DNA of 64,000 bases from Streptomyces sp. NBC_00572 (lineage in GTDB: Bacteria > Actinomycetota > Actinomycetes > Streptomycetales > Streptomycetaceae): the NCBI RefSeq assembly GCF_026341815.1, contig NZ_JAPENX010000001.1, positions 1,302,001 to 1,366,000 of the forward strand. Direction: 5' to 3'. Position 1 is the first letter of the stretch; every line of letters begins with the position of its first letter. Below the pieces are notes generated by a model. The model had not been told where the DNA came from and searched no databases. It saw only the letters and a list, made by a program, of their open reading frames with translations. A program made the translations under genes and the position numbers. Below, one piece after another: positions 8,349-16,226 of the stretch.

Positions 8349-10078
8349 GCGGCTTCCTCCTCGGTGAGCTGGGAGAGGACGATCTCCCGGTAGGTGGGGT
8401 TGTCCTGCATCAGGGACGTGTGGGTGCCGGTGCCGACGTTCCGGCCCCGGTCGAGGACGACGATCCGGTCGGCCTGCCGGATGGTGGAGACCCGCTGGGC
8501 GACGATCACGACGGCCGCGTCGGCGGTCTCCTCGTGGAGGGCGGCGCGGAGCCGGGCGTCGGTCCGTGGGTCGAGGGCGGAGAAGGAGTCGTCGAAGAGG
8601 TAGAGGCGGGGGCGGGCGACGAGGACCCGGGCGATGGCGAGGCGCTGCCGCTGGCCGCCGGAGAAGTTGGTGCCGCCCTGGGAGACGGGTGCGTCGAGGC
8701 CTTCGTCGAGTCCGCGGACGAAGTCGGTGGCCTGGGCGACCTCAAGGGCGTGCCAGAGCTCTTCGTCGGTCGCGTCGGGCTTCCCGTACCGGAGGTTCGT
8801 CGCCACCGTCCCCGAGAAGAGGTACGGCTTCTGGGGCACGAGTCCCACGGTCTTCGCCATCAGCTCGGGGTCGAGGTCGCGTACGTCGACGCCGTCGACG
8901 AGGACCTCACCGCCCGTGGTGTCGAAGAGCCGGGGCACGAGGCCGAGCAGGGTCGACTTGCCGCTGCCGGTCGAGCCGATGATCGCGGTCGTCTCACCGG
9001 GCCGGGCGACCAGCGCCACGTCCTTGAGGACGGACTCCTCCGCGCCCGGGTACCGGAAGTCCGCGCTCCTGACCTCCAGATGACCTCGGCTGACCGGGGG
9101 CCGGACCGGATCGGCCGGCGGGACGACGGACGAGCGGGTGTCGAGCACCTCGCGGACGCGCTCGGCGCCCGCCTCGGCCCGGGGCATGTGCATGAGGAGG
9201 AAGAGGACCATCATCACGGACATCGAGGTCTGGAGCAGATAGCCGAGGAAGGCGACGAGCTCGCCCGGCCGGAGGGCGCCGGATTCGATGCGGTGGGCGC
9301 CGACGTAGACGAGCGCGACGGTCGTCAGCTCCCAGACGATGAGCACCGTGGGGAACATCAGGGCCTGGAGCCGGCCGGCCCGGAGGCCGACGGAGAGGAG
9401 TTCGTCGTTGGCGGCGGCGAACCGTTCCCGCTCGTGCCGGTCGCGGACGAAGGCGCGGACCACCCGGGCACCGGTGATCTGCTCGCGCAGTATGCGGTTG
9501 GCGCGGTCGACGCGCTCCTGCATGCCCTTGAAGAGCGGCCGCATCCGCAGGACGACGGTGCCGACGGCGCCGGTCATCACCGGCACGAAGAGGAACAGCA
9601 CCAGGGCGAGCGGCACGTCCTGCCGCAGGGCCATGGCGATGCCGCCGAAGCAGAGGAGCGGCGCGGCGACCAGCATGGTCAGGACGAGGACGGTGAACGT
9701 CTGGATCTGCTGGACGTCGTTGGTCGTACGGGTGATGAGGGAGGCGGCGCCGAAGCGGCCCCGCTCCTGGGCGGAGAACTCCTGGACGCGGCGGAAGACT
9801 TCGGAGCGCAGATCGCGGGCGACGCCCATGGCGATCCGGGCGCCGGTGTAGGTGGCGGCGGCCGCGGCCGCCGCCTGGAGGAGGGTGACGGCGACCATCT
9901 CGGCGCCACCGGAGAGGACGCGGTCGGTGTCGCCGCGCAGGACGCCCTGGTCGATGACGCCGGCGTTGAGGGCGGGCAGGGCGAGGGAGGCGAGGGACTG
10001 GACGAGCTGGAGGGCCACGAGGAGGACGAGGAGGGCCCGGTACGGCCTGAGGCGGGGCGCGAGGAGTCGCAGCAGCAT
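8345..10078 (-). CDS. ABC exporter half-transporter (first subunit)
   Basis: A 577-residue fused membrane/ATPase ABC exporter. Membrane helices occupy about 15-310. The ATPase carries Walker A GSTGSGKST, signature FSGGQRQRL, Walker B LYLFDDSFSALD and the D-loop after it. The Walker B catalytic position reads Asp-Asp (FDDSFS) rather than the usual Asp-Glu, typical of the degenerate half of heterodimeric exporters (LmrCD or TM287/288 type), while the partner gene has the intact DE. It lies 12 bases after the FMN reductase gene and overlaps the second half-transporter by 4 bases. The division of labour between the two sites is inferred from these motifs. Confidence 0.92.
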   Translation of the reverse strand: MLLRLLAPRLRPYRALLVLLVALQLVQSLASLALPALNAGVIDQGVLRGDTDRVLSGGAEMVAVTLLQAAAAAAATYTGARIAMGVARDLRSEVFRRVQEFSAQERGRFGAASLITRTTNDVQQIQTFTVLVLTMLVAAPLLCFGGIAMALRQDVPLALVLFLFVPVMTGAVGTVVLRMRPLFKGMQERVDRANRILREQITGARVVRAFVRDRHERERFAAANDELLSVGLRAGRLQALMFPTVLIVWELTTVALVYVGAHRIESGALRPGELVAFLGYLLQTSMSVMMVLFLLMHMPRAEAGAERVREVLDTRSSVVPPADPVRPPVSRGHLEVRSADFRYPGAEESVLKDVALVARPGETTAIIGSTGSGKSTLLGLVPRLFDTTGGEVLVDGVDVRDLDPELMAKTVGLVPQKPYLFSGTVATNLRYGKPDATDEELWHALEVAQATDFVRGLDEGLDAPVSQGGTNFSGGQRQRLAIARVLVARPRLYLFDDSFSALDPRTDARLRAALHEETADAAVVIVAQRVSTIRQADRIVVLDRGRNVGTGTHTSLMQDNPTYREIVLSQLTEEEAA

Positions 10079-10090
10079 GATGACGATGCC

Positions 10091-10735
10091 TCACTCGCCG
10101 TACGGGCGGACGGACTTGGCGCCCTTGAGTGCGCGGCCCCACCAGGCGAGCTGGTCGAGGAGCGCCTTGGCCGCGCCCTCGGCGCCGGCGGGGTCCTTGT
10201 GGCGCCCGTCCTCGTCGAACAGCCCGTGGGCGTTGTGGAAGGAGACGGTGTCGCGGACGGTGACGGCGTGCATCTCGGCGTAGACCTGGCGGAGTTGCTC
10301 GACGGCCCGCAGGCCGCCGGAGATGCCGCCGTAGGAGACGAAGCCGACCGGCTTGGCCTGCCATTCGGTGTAGTGCCGGTCGATCAGGTTCTTGAGGGAG
10401 GCGGGGAAGGAGTGGTTGTACTCGGGGGTGACGACGACGAAGGCGTCGGCGGCCTCCAGGACCGGGGTGACCTTGGCGAGTTCGGCGAGGACGGCCGGGG
10501 ACGGGCGGTAGGAGAGGGAGGTGGGGAGGTCGACCTCGGCGAGGTCGACGACGGTGACGGTGAAGTCCTCGCGCTCGGCGAGGCGGGAGCGGAACCAGTC
10601 GGTGATGACGGGGGCGAAGCGGCCTTCGCGGTCGCTGGCGACGACGAGGGCGAGGGTGAGGGGCGCGGGGCCGGAGGAGGTGGAGGAGGAAAGGGAGGGG
10701 GAAACAGTCGCCGTGATGGCGTTCGTGGTGTCCAT
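10091..10735 (-). CDS. NADPH-dependent FMN reductase, SoxR-type target
   Basis: A 214-residue flavodoxin-like reductase of the NADPH-dependent FMN reductase family, likely cytoplasmic and acting on quinones or other redox-cycling compounds. The flavodoxin fold is seen in TLALVVASDREGRFAPVI (phosphate loop region), VVVTPEYNHSFPASLKNLIDRHYTEW (hallmark of the family; the residue run is split by function at PEYNHS) and VSYGGISGGLRAVEQLR. The ATG at 10735 is followed by a low-complexity Ser/Thr tail before the fold starts. A SoxR box lies 16 bases upstream. In S. coelicolor an FMN reductase of this kind is among the known SoxR targets; orthology here is inferred. It is the first gene of a four-gene minus-strand unit. 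Confidence 0.88.
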   Translation of the reverse strand: MDTTNAITATVSPSLSSSTSSGPAPLTLALVVASDREGRFAPVITDWFRSRLAEREDFTVTVVDLAEVDLPTSLSYRPSPAVLAELAKVTPVLEAADAFVVVTPEYNHSFPASLKNLIDRHYTEWQAKPVGFVSYGGISGGLRAVEQLRQVYAEMHAVTVRDTVSFHNAHGLFDEDGRHKDPAGAEGAAKALLDQLAWWGRALKGAKSVRPYGE

Positions 10736-10751
10736 GCCGAGGATCGTGGTA

Positions 10752-10769
10752 CCTCAAGTTTGGTTGAGG
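10752..10769 (-). promoter_or_regulatory. SoxR box in front of the FMN reductase unit
   Basis: CCTCAAG-N4-GTTGAGG, extended by one pair to ACCTCAA/TTGAGGT at 10751-10770. It matches the E. coli-type soxbox CCTCAAG-TTAA-CTTGAGG at 15 of 18 positions. On the minus strand a TTGACC overlaps its upstream edge and a CACGAT hexamer lies 19 bases further on, the long spacer expected of MerR-family activated promoters. The start codon is at 10735. Confidence 0.8.
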
Positions 10770-10827
10770 TCAAGCGGCGTTCTGCGGCTCTTTCCCCAGG
10801 CCGTTTCCCGGGACGTACGGTGAGTAC

Positions 10828-11589
10828 ATGACGACTCCGCCCGCACACATCGAGATCGACGGCGTCCCCGCGGCCGACCCGGGACTGCTCGCCGCCCTCA
10901 TGACCGGCTTCGGCCACTTCACGGCGATGCAGGTACGTGACGGGCGCGTGAAGGGCCTCGACCTGCACCTCGACCGCCTCGACCGCGCGACCCGCGAGCT
11001 CTTCGGGCAGGAGCTCGACGGCAAGCGGATCCGCGCCCTGCTCACCGGAGCCCTGGAGGCGTCCGGGCGGCGGAACGCCTCGGCGCGGGTGTACGTGTAC
11101 CCGGACGTCCGCATCGTCGTGACCGTCGCCGAACCCGCCCCGGACGGCCTCGGCGACCCGCAGCGCCTGACGACCGCCGAGTACTGGCGCCCCGCGCCGC
11201 ACATCAAGCACCTGGGCGGCTTCGGCCAGGCCTACCACCGCGAGGCGGCCCAGCGCGCGGGCTACGACGAGGCCGTGCTGACCTCCCCGTACGGGGAGAT
11301 CGCCGAGGGCGCCATCACCAACATCGCGTTCTGGGACGGAACTTCGGTGGTCTGGCCGTCGGCGCCCTGCCTCCGGGGGATCGCCATGTCGCTCCTGGAG
11401 CCCCGCCTGGAGTCGGTCCGGCGCCCGGTCACCCTGGCCGACCTGTCGGGCTACCGGGCCGCCTTCGTCACCAACTCCCGTTCCATCGCGCCCGTCACGG
11501 CGATCGACGAAGTCGCGTTCGCGGTGGACGAGGAGCTGATGCGGCGGGTGTACTCGGCATACGACTCGGTGGAGTGGGACGAACTTTAG
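10828..11589 (+). CDS. Class IV PLP-dependent aminotransferase
   Basis: A 253-residue fold-type IV aminotransferase (branched-chain/D-amino acid transaminase or aminodeoxychorismate lyase-like). The HIKHLGGFGQAYHREAA segment holds the likely PLP lysine, the phosphate-binding part is EGAITNIAFWDG, and the C-terminal NSRSIAPVTAIDE loop is typical. At 253 residues it is shorter than BCAT and close to small D-amino acid transaminase/ADC lyase proteins. The exact substrate is open. TACGGT six bases before the ATG suggests a leaderless transcript. It is divergent from the SoxR-controlled unit, 92 bases away, and 24 bases ahead of the beta-helix gene. Confidence 0.85.
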   Translation: MTTPPAHIEIDGVPAADPGLLAALMTGFGHFTAMQVRDGRVKGLDLHLDRLDRATRELFGQELDGKRIRALLTGALEASGRRNASARVYVYPDVRIVVTVAEPAPDGLGDPQRLTTAEYWRPAPHIKHLGGFGQAYHREAAQRAGYDEAVLTSPYGEIAEGAITNIAFWDGTSVVWPSAPCLRGIAMSLLEPRLESVRRPVTLADLSGYRAAFVTNSRSIAPVTAIDEVAFAVDEELMRRVYSAYDSVEWDEL

Positions 11590-11613
11590 GGCGACACAGG
11601 GGGAGTCATCGCA

Positions 11614-13320
11614 ATGGTCGCGAGATACGTCGTCTCGCCGCGCGGCGGTCGCCGCGCCCACCCGGACATCACGTCGGCGCTCCGGGCGGCGGCCGCACGG
11701 GGCCGGGCGGCACTCATCGAGATCGCGCCCGGCCGGTACGAGGAGACGCTCGTCGTCCGGGGCGACGTGCAGCTGGTCGCGGTCGAGGGCCCCGGCTCCG
11801 TCATGGTCGGCCGACCCCGCGGCACCGTCCTCGACGCCTCCGGATCGGTCCGGGTCCACGGCCTCACCCTGGTCGGCCGCGAGGCGGACGTCGTCGCCTG
11901 CCACACGGGCACGCTCACCCTCGAACACACGGAGATCCGGGCACACAGCGGTGTCGCCGTACACGCCCGGCCGCACACCACGGTCAACCTGCGGGACAGT
12001 GTGGTCACGCACGGCCGGGCGCTCTTCACCGGAGGCGCGGCACTCGTCGAGCGGTGCCGGTTCACCGACGCCGCCGACAACGCGATCGCCGTACTGGAAG
12101 GGGCACGCGTCTCCGTCCGGGGCAGCCGGATCGAGGGCAGCCGCATCCACGGTCTACGCGTCAGCGACGCGCACGCCGAGGTCGTCGGCTGCGAGCTGAC
12201 CGGCACCGGGCAGGCGGCCCTCACGGCGGACGCCCGGGCGCGGCTCGTCGTCGCGGACTGCGTGATCAGCGCCGTGCACGGGGAGGGGATCATGTTCACC
12301 GAGCAGTCCCGGGGCTCCGTCGACAACACCCGGGTCACCGGCGCCCGGCACGGCATCGGCGCGGCGAGCGGCGCGGACCCGGTGGTCCGCGGCTGCGTCC
12401 TCACCGACTGCCGTGACACCGGCATCAACGTCCAGACGGAGGCCAGGGGCCGGTTCGAGGACTGCCAGGTGCTGAACTCGGGGAACATCGCCGTGTTCTC
12501 GACCAGGGGCGGCGCGCCGGAGGTGCACGGCGGCCGCATCGCCGGCGGCAACGTCGGGATCGCGGTCAGCGAGGGCGGCAGCGGCCGCTTCGGGCACCTC
12601 CGGGTCGAGGACCTGACGAGTGTCGCGCTGCGGGTCTGGAGCGGATCCGCCGCCGCGTTCGATCACGTCCGGGTCGAGCGGTGCCCCTCCGGCCTGGAGA
12701 CCCAGGGCGACAGCGGCACCACGGCCGACCTCACCGACACCCTGTTCCGTGACTTCACCCTGCCCGCCGTGACCGCGGCCGGCCAGTCCAGAGCCACCCT
12801 GAGGCGGGTCACGGCGGAGCGCGGGACGGTGGGCTTCGGCGTCACCGAGGACGCCCAACTGTTCCTGCACGACTGCGAGGTGAGCACCGTGAGCAGCGGC
12901 GGCGCCATCGGGATGGGCAACGGCAGACTCTTCGCCAGGAACCTGACCGTCACCGACTCGGAAGGGATCGGACTCTGCGGCAGGGACGCCTCCTACGTGG
13001 ACGTCGCGCACAGCACGTTCGCGGACTGCGCGGTCGCGGGGGCGGTCTTCGACCACGGGTGCAGCGGTCGCCTGGTGGACTGCTCGGTGAGCGGCACGAA
13101 GGGCAAAGCGGTCCAGCACAACGGCAACGTCGAACTGGTCTCGCTCCGCACGTCTCTCCCCGTGGTCCGGAAGAGCGCTCCACCGGCCGAGCCCCCACCG
13201 ACGATCATCAACCACGGACCGGTCATCCACGGCGATGTCCATGGTTCCCGGTTCGCCTGGAACAACGACGTGGTCACCCAGAACCAGCAGCCATCCGAAG
13301 GAGACGGTTCCAACTCATGA
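11614..13320 (+). CDS. Right-handed parallel beta-helix protein with C-terminal Asn/Gln-rich motif
   Basis: A 568-residue protein built of about 20 pectate-lyase-like coils. Recurrent patterns are G-polar-V-x(2)-S-x-I and phrases such as VVGCELTGTG, VVRGCVLTDC and FEDCQVLNSGNI, covering residues 15-510 (NosD/beta-helix type, DUF1565-like start with VSPRGGRRAHPDITSALRAA). There is no signal peptide or membrane helix, so it is predicted cytoplasmic. A proline-rich linker (about 512-530) leads to a short C-terminal tail carrying HGPVIHGDV, SRFAWNNDV and VTQNQQ, which recurs at the N-terminus of the next protein. The ATG at 11614 has GGGGGA 8-12 bases upstream. Its stop overlaps the next start (ATGA). 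No catalytic residues are evident; a binding or sensor scaffold is inferred. Confidence 0.8.
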   Translation: MVARYVVSPRGGRRAHPDITSALRAAAARGRAALIEIAPGRYEETLVVRGDVQLVAVEGPGSVMVGRPRGTVLDASGSVRVHGLTLVGREADVVACHTGTLTLEHTEIRAHSGVAVHARPHTTVNLRDSVVTHGRALFTGGAALVERCRFTDAADNAIAVLEGARVSVRGSRIEGSRIHGLRVSDAHAEVVGCELTGTGQAALTADARARLVVADCVISAVHGEGIMFTEQSRGSVDNTRVTGARHGIGAASGADPVVRGCVLTDCRDTGINVQTEARGRFEDCQVLNSGNIAVFSTRGGAPEVHGGRIAGGNVGIAVSEGGSGRFGHLRVEDLTSVALRVWSGSAAAFDHVRVERCPSGLETQGDSGTTADLTDTLFRDFTLPAVTAAGQSRATLRRVTAERGTVGFGVTEDAQLFLHDCEVSTVSSGGAIGMGNGRLFARNLTVTDSEGIGLCGRDASYVDVAHSTFADCAVAGAVFDHGCSGRLVDCSVSGTKGKAVQHNGNVELVSLRTSLPVVRKSAPPAEPPPTIINHGPVIHGDVHGSRFAWNNDVVTQNQQPSEGDGSNS

Positions 13321-13424
13321 ACGAGCAGCGGAACACATCCGGCAACGACGGCCCGGTCTTCAACGGCGACGTCTCCCACTCCCAGTTCGCCTGGGGCAAC
13401 GAGAACGTCACCCAGAACCAGCAG
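13213..13424 (+). repeat. Direct repeat encoding the shared Asn/Gln-rich motif
   Basis: Two near-identical coding segments, 13213-13290 (end of the beta-helix gene) and 13347-13424 (start of the next gene), encode 26-residue motifs with 17 identical positions: GPV, GDV, S, FAW, N and VTQNQQ. The best-conserved DNA is the part encoding FAW through VTQNQQ. The copies lie 56 bases apart, either side of the overlapping stop/start codons. Confidence 0.85.
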
Positions 13425-13721
13425 AGCGACAACACGGTCGCGCCGGGGTACGAGGCACTCGCCGAGCGGGTGAACGAGCTCCTCCGGCAGCTCCCCCGGG
13501 CCGGCCTCGCCGAGCGGGACCGGCAGGACACCCAGGACGCGGCCGAGGAGGTCCTGGCCGAGATCACCCGCGCCGAGCCCGTCGAGGAGACCAGGCTGCG
13601 CCGCGCGCTCGCCACGCTCCGGGGCGCCCTCGCCCCCGTCGCGACGGGGGTCGTGGCCGGTACGACGGTGGGGGCGCAGGAGTGGGCCCTGGCGGCGATC
13701 ACAGGCCTGACGGGCGTCTGA
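13317..13721 (+). CDS. Small helical protein with N-terminal shared motif and hydrophobic C-terminus
   Basis: A 134-residue protein of unknown family. Residues 11-36 are the motif shared with the preceding protein (GPVFNGDV, SQFAWGNEN, VTQNQQ). Residues about 43-103 are strongly helical and charged (ALAERVNELLRQL, DAAEEVLAEITRA). Residues about 104-134 form a hydrophobic Gly/Ala-rich segment (GALAPVATGVVAGTTVGAQE onward) that could insert in a membrane or pack as a helix. The ATG at 13317 overlaps the upstream stop by 4 bases, implying translational coupling. The layout, motif then helical bundle with a hydrophobic end, recalls small effectors that are nucleated by amyloid-type motifs. That is inference; no function is established. 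Confidence 0.75.
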   Translation: MNEQRNTSGNDGPVFNGDVSHSQFAWGNENVTQNQQSDNTVAPGYEALAERVNELLRQLPRAGLAERDRQDTQDAAEEVLAEITRAEPVEETRLRRALATLRGALAPVATGVVAGTTVGAQEWALAAITGLTGV

Positions 13722-13992
13722 CCGGCGGGTGACCCGGTCCGTCGGCGGTCGGCCCGCGGACTCCGGTCACCCGTTCGGCACGGGGCGTCAGCTGACACAA
13801 CGAAACCTGCCCTGACCTGCGTAAACGTTGGAAATCCAGGCGACACACCGTATCGGACGGCCCAATCCTGATGCCTCATCAGCAGGCGAGGGGCGCGCGG
13901 CGGCTCTTATCTCGGTCACAGAAGGCCGTTCCGGGAAGTCCCTCCCGGGAGGACCGCCCCGCTCGACCGCTCGCGCGCCCCGGAGGCCCCCC

Positions 13993-14499
13993 ATGCGCAC
14001 CACTGTCCGCCTGTTCACCGGTACCGCGCTGACGGTCGCCGCGATCGGAGTCCTCGCCGCCCCCTCGGCGTTCGCCAACGACTCCGAGTGGCTCGAAATC
14101 TTCCCCTCCGATGCCGAACCCGGCACCACCGTCACTGTCAACACGCTCGCCTGCGGCAAGCACGGTCACGGTGTCGGCGACGCGAACTCGCTCGGCGCGG
14201 GCGAGTTCCAGCTGAACCCGAGCACGCACAAGGAAGTCGTGGTCGGACAGTTCCGCGTACCGGAGCACGCCAAGGCCGGCACGTACGGCATCAGCGTGGC
14301 CTGCGACAACGGAAAGACGGCCCGGGGCGACCTGACCGTCAAGCACCGGCGTCCCAGCGGCCACGTCCAGACCGGTGTCGGGGGCAGTGTGGGCCCCGAC
14401 ACCGCCCAGATCACGGCAGGCGCGGCGGTGCTGGCCGCAGCTGCCGTGGGCGGGGTCTGGCTCCTGCGTCGCCGGGCGAGCGGCGCGCAGGGCCACTGA
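13993..14499 (+). CDS. Secreted wall- or membrane-anchored surface protein
   Basis: A 168-residue exported protein. A signal peptide covers residues 1-28 (MRTTVRLFTG start, cleavage after PSAFA). The mature part is a small beta domain (EWLEIFPSDAEPGTTVTVNT to GDLTVKHR) with two cysteines, Cys in TLACGK and Cys in SVACDN, that could form a disulfide. The C-terminus is a sorting-like signal: Gly-rich GGSVGPDTAQ, a hydrophobic helix and an Arg tail (LLRRRASG). A canonical LPXTG or LAXTG is absent; VQTGVGG precedes the helix. It lies 82 bases before a class F sortase, which points to this protein as a substrate. The start was chosen because it gives a normal signal peptide. Confidence 0.8.
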   Translation: MRTTVRLFTGTALTVAAIGVLAAPSAFANDSEWLEIFPSDAEPGTTVTVNTLACGKHGHGVGDANSLGAGEFQLNPSTHKEVVVGQFRVPEHAKAGTYGISVACDNGKTARGDLTVKHRRPSGHVQTGVGGSVGPDTAQITAGAAVLAAAAVGGVWLLRRRASGAQGH

Positions 14500-14513
14500 G
14501 ACCATCCGCCTGT

Positions 14514-14557
14514 CCTGCCCCCGCCGGAGCGCCCGAACACGGCCCGGCGGGGGCAGG
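14514..14557 (+). terminator. Hairpin between surface protein and sortase genes
   Basis: A 14-bp perfect stem (CCTGCCCCCGCCGG at 14514-14527 with its complement at 14544-14557), 15 bases after the surface protein stop. It may act as a partial terminator, lowering sortase expression relative to its substrate. Confidence 0.6.
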
Positions 14558-14581
14558 GCCACACCTCCCGAGGGAATCCAG

Positions 14582-15199
14582 GTGAGCAACAGGACCAAGG
14601 GCTGGGGCATAGCCGTGGCCGTCTGCGTCGGGCTCTGGCTCGTCCAGAACGGCTCGGAGCAGGTCACCCCGCCCGTACCGTCGGCCGCGCAGGCCTTCGC
14701 CGCCGGGCCGAGCGTGCACACCGACGCCGCCGCCGACCCGCTGCCGCCCTCGGCGCCGGTCCGGCTGCGCATCCCCGAGACCGATGTGGACACCCCGATG
14801 ATGCGGCTCGGTCTGGCCCCGGACGGTTCGCTCGACGTACCGCCGGCCGGGAACCGGAACATGGCCGGCTGGTACGAGAACGGGACCCCGCCCGGAGCCA
14901 AGGGCACGGCGATCGTCGCGGGCCATGTCGACAACGCCGACGGACCCGCCGTCTTCTACACGCTCGGCGCGCTGAAGAAGGGCCACCGGATCGAGGTGGA
15001 CCGGCAGGACGGGCGGACCGCGGTGTTCACGGTCGACGCGGTCGAGGTCTACGAGAACAAGGAGTTCCCGGACCGGAAGGTGTACGGCGAGACGGACCGC
15101 GCGGAGATCAGGGTGATCACCTGCGGCGGCGGCTTCTCGAAGAAGAACGGCTACCAGGGGAACGTGGTCGCGTACGGCCACCTCATCGGGGTGCGCTAG
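14582..15199 (+). CDS. Class F sortase
   Basis: A 205-residue membrane-tethered transpeptidase of the class F sortase group. An N-terminal hydrophobic helix (about 7-22) anchors it. The sortase beta-barrel follows (PVRLRIPETDVDTPMM onward). The catalytic His is in IVAGHVDN (about residue 116) and the catalytic Cys in VITCGGGF (about residue 181). The usual Arg of the RDN-VV strand after the Cys appears replaced: this protein reads GYQGNVVAYGHL. The GTG at 14582 follows a GAGGG by 9 bases. It follows its likely substrate gene and ends 12 bases from the convergent TauE gene. Confidence 0.85.
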   Translation: MSNRTKGWGIAVAVCVGLWLVQNGSEQVTPPVPSAAQAFAAGPSVHTDAAADPLPPSAPVRLRIPETDVDTPMMRLGLAPDGSLDVPPAGNRNMAGWYENGTPPGAKGTAIVAGHVDNADGPAVFYTLGALKKGHRIEVDRQDGRTAVFTVDAVEVYENKEFPDRKVYGETDRAEIRVITCGGGFSKKNGYQGNVVAYGHLIGVR

Positions 15200-15211
15200 C
15201 CTCCGCCCGCG

Positions 15212-15997
15212 TCAGGCCCACTGGTCGAACGCGAGCTTCGCGACCAGCGAGAGCACCACGACGAGCAGCACCCCGCGCACGAACTCGGCGCCCTTGCTCA
15301 GCGCCATCCGCGCCCCGACCGTCCCGCCGATCAGGTTGAAGACCGCCATGACGCCCGCGAGCTGCCAGTACACGCTTCCCTGGTACGCGAACATCGCGAG
15401 CGCGCCCGCGTTGGTGCAGACGTTGACGATCTTCGCGGTGGCGGAGGCCGTCACCAGGTCGAGGTGGAGCACCGCGGTCAGGGCGAGGACCAGGAAGGTG
15501 CCGGTGCCCGGCCCGAACAGACCGTCGTAGAAGCCGATCCCGCCGCCGACCACGACGATCGCGGTCACGATCCGGGCCCGGGTCAGCGGCGCCCGCTCCT
15601 CCCCCTCGGCCTTCGCTCCGAACGAGGGCCGCAGCATCACGAAGGCCGCCACGGCGAGCAGGACGACCATGATGACCGGACGCAGGACCTCGCTGCTGAT
15701 GCCGGCCGCGAAGAACGCGCCGGCCATCGAGCCCGTGAGGGCGGCGAGCCCGATGCGCACCGCCGTCCAGACCTGCACCGGCGCCTTGCGGACATAGGTG
15801 ATCGCGGCCCCGGTGGTGCCGACGATGGCGACGGCCTTGTTGGTGCCGAGGATGTGGGCGGCCTGGACGTTCGGCAGCCCGAGCAGCAGGGCGGGCAGCA
15901 GGAGCAGCCCGCCGCCGCCGACCACGGCGTCGATCCAGCCCGCCACGAGCGCGGCGAGGCACAGCAGGACAAGCGTGGTCAGCGAGATCTCGGGCAT
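15212..15997 (-). CDS. TauE/SafE-family sulfite/organosulfonate exporter
   Basis: A 261-residue integral membrane protein of the TauE/SafE (DUF81) family with about eight hydrophobic segments. It shows the typical GWIDAVVGGGGLLLLPALL motif near residues 20-40 and the repeat-related FYDGLFGPGTGTFLVLAL half near residue 155. These proteins export sulfite or sulfonates; the substrate here is not determined. TAGGCT seven bases before the ATG (minus strand) suggests a leaderless transcript. Confidence 0.88.
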   Translation of the reverse strand: MPEISLTTLVLLCLAALVAGWIDAVVGGGGLLLLPALLLGLPNVQAAHILGTNKAVAIVGTTGAAITYVRKAPVQVWTAVRIGLAALTGSMAGAFFAAGISSEVLRPVIMVVLLAVAAFVMLRPSFGAKAEGEERAPLTRARIVTAIVVVGGGIGFYDGLFGPGTGTFLVLALTAVLHLDLVTASATAKIVNVCTNAGALAMFAYQGSVYWQLAGVMAVFNLIGGTVGARMALSKGAEFVRGVLLVVVLSLVAKLAFDQWA

Positions 15998-16034
15998 GCC
16001 CGTGAGCCTAGGGAGACGATCGTTGCCCCGTCCA

Positions 16035-16226
16035 TCAATCTCTGGAGAGTTGAGCTACGTCTGAGCTTGCGGCGCCCGGTTCCCGGTCGGGGGCGGGCGG
16101 CGCGGCCGGGGAGACCGAGGCCGTGAGGAGGGTCGCGGCGAGCGCGCCGGCACCGAGGAGGGCGGCGGCGAGCCGGCGGCGAGCCTGCTCGACGGCGGGG
16201 ACGCGTGGGGCACCGTGTCTAGGCAT
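16035..16226 (-). CDS. Short exported peptide, possible remnant of an FMN-binding partner
   Basis: A 63-residue reading frame whose ATG overlaps the 3' end of the ferric-reductase-like gene by 8 bases. It has a basic start (MPRHGAPRVPAVEQARRR), a hydrophobic helix (LAAALLGAGALAATLLTASV) and a short acidic tail, i.e. little more than a signal or anchor. In many actinomycetes a flavocytochrome of this type is followed by an exported FMN-binding domain protein; here nothing recognisable follows before the TauE gene. It may be a truncated relic or a genuine small membrane peptide. Confidence 0.4.
   Translation of the reverse strand: MPRHGAPRVPAVEQARRRLAAALLGAGALAATLLTASVSPAAPPAPDREPGAASSDVAQLSRD

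Noticed and set aside
8420..10831. 803-codon plus-strand open frame opposite the ABC exporter genes
   Set aside because: Antisense shadow of very GC-rich genes. Its product is a low-complexity Gly/Asp/Glu/Val-rich sequence without domains, while the minus strand has full Walker and signature motifs.
13733..13992. c-di-AMP (ydaO-type) riboswitch before the surface protein gene
   Set aside because: The gap is 271 bases and has small dyads such as CTGATG-cct-CATCAG, but I could not match the conserved ydaO segments.
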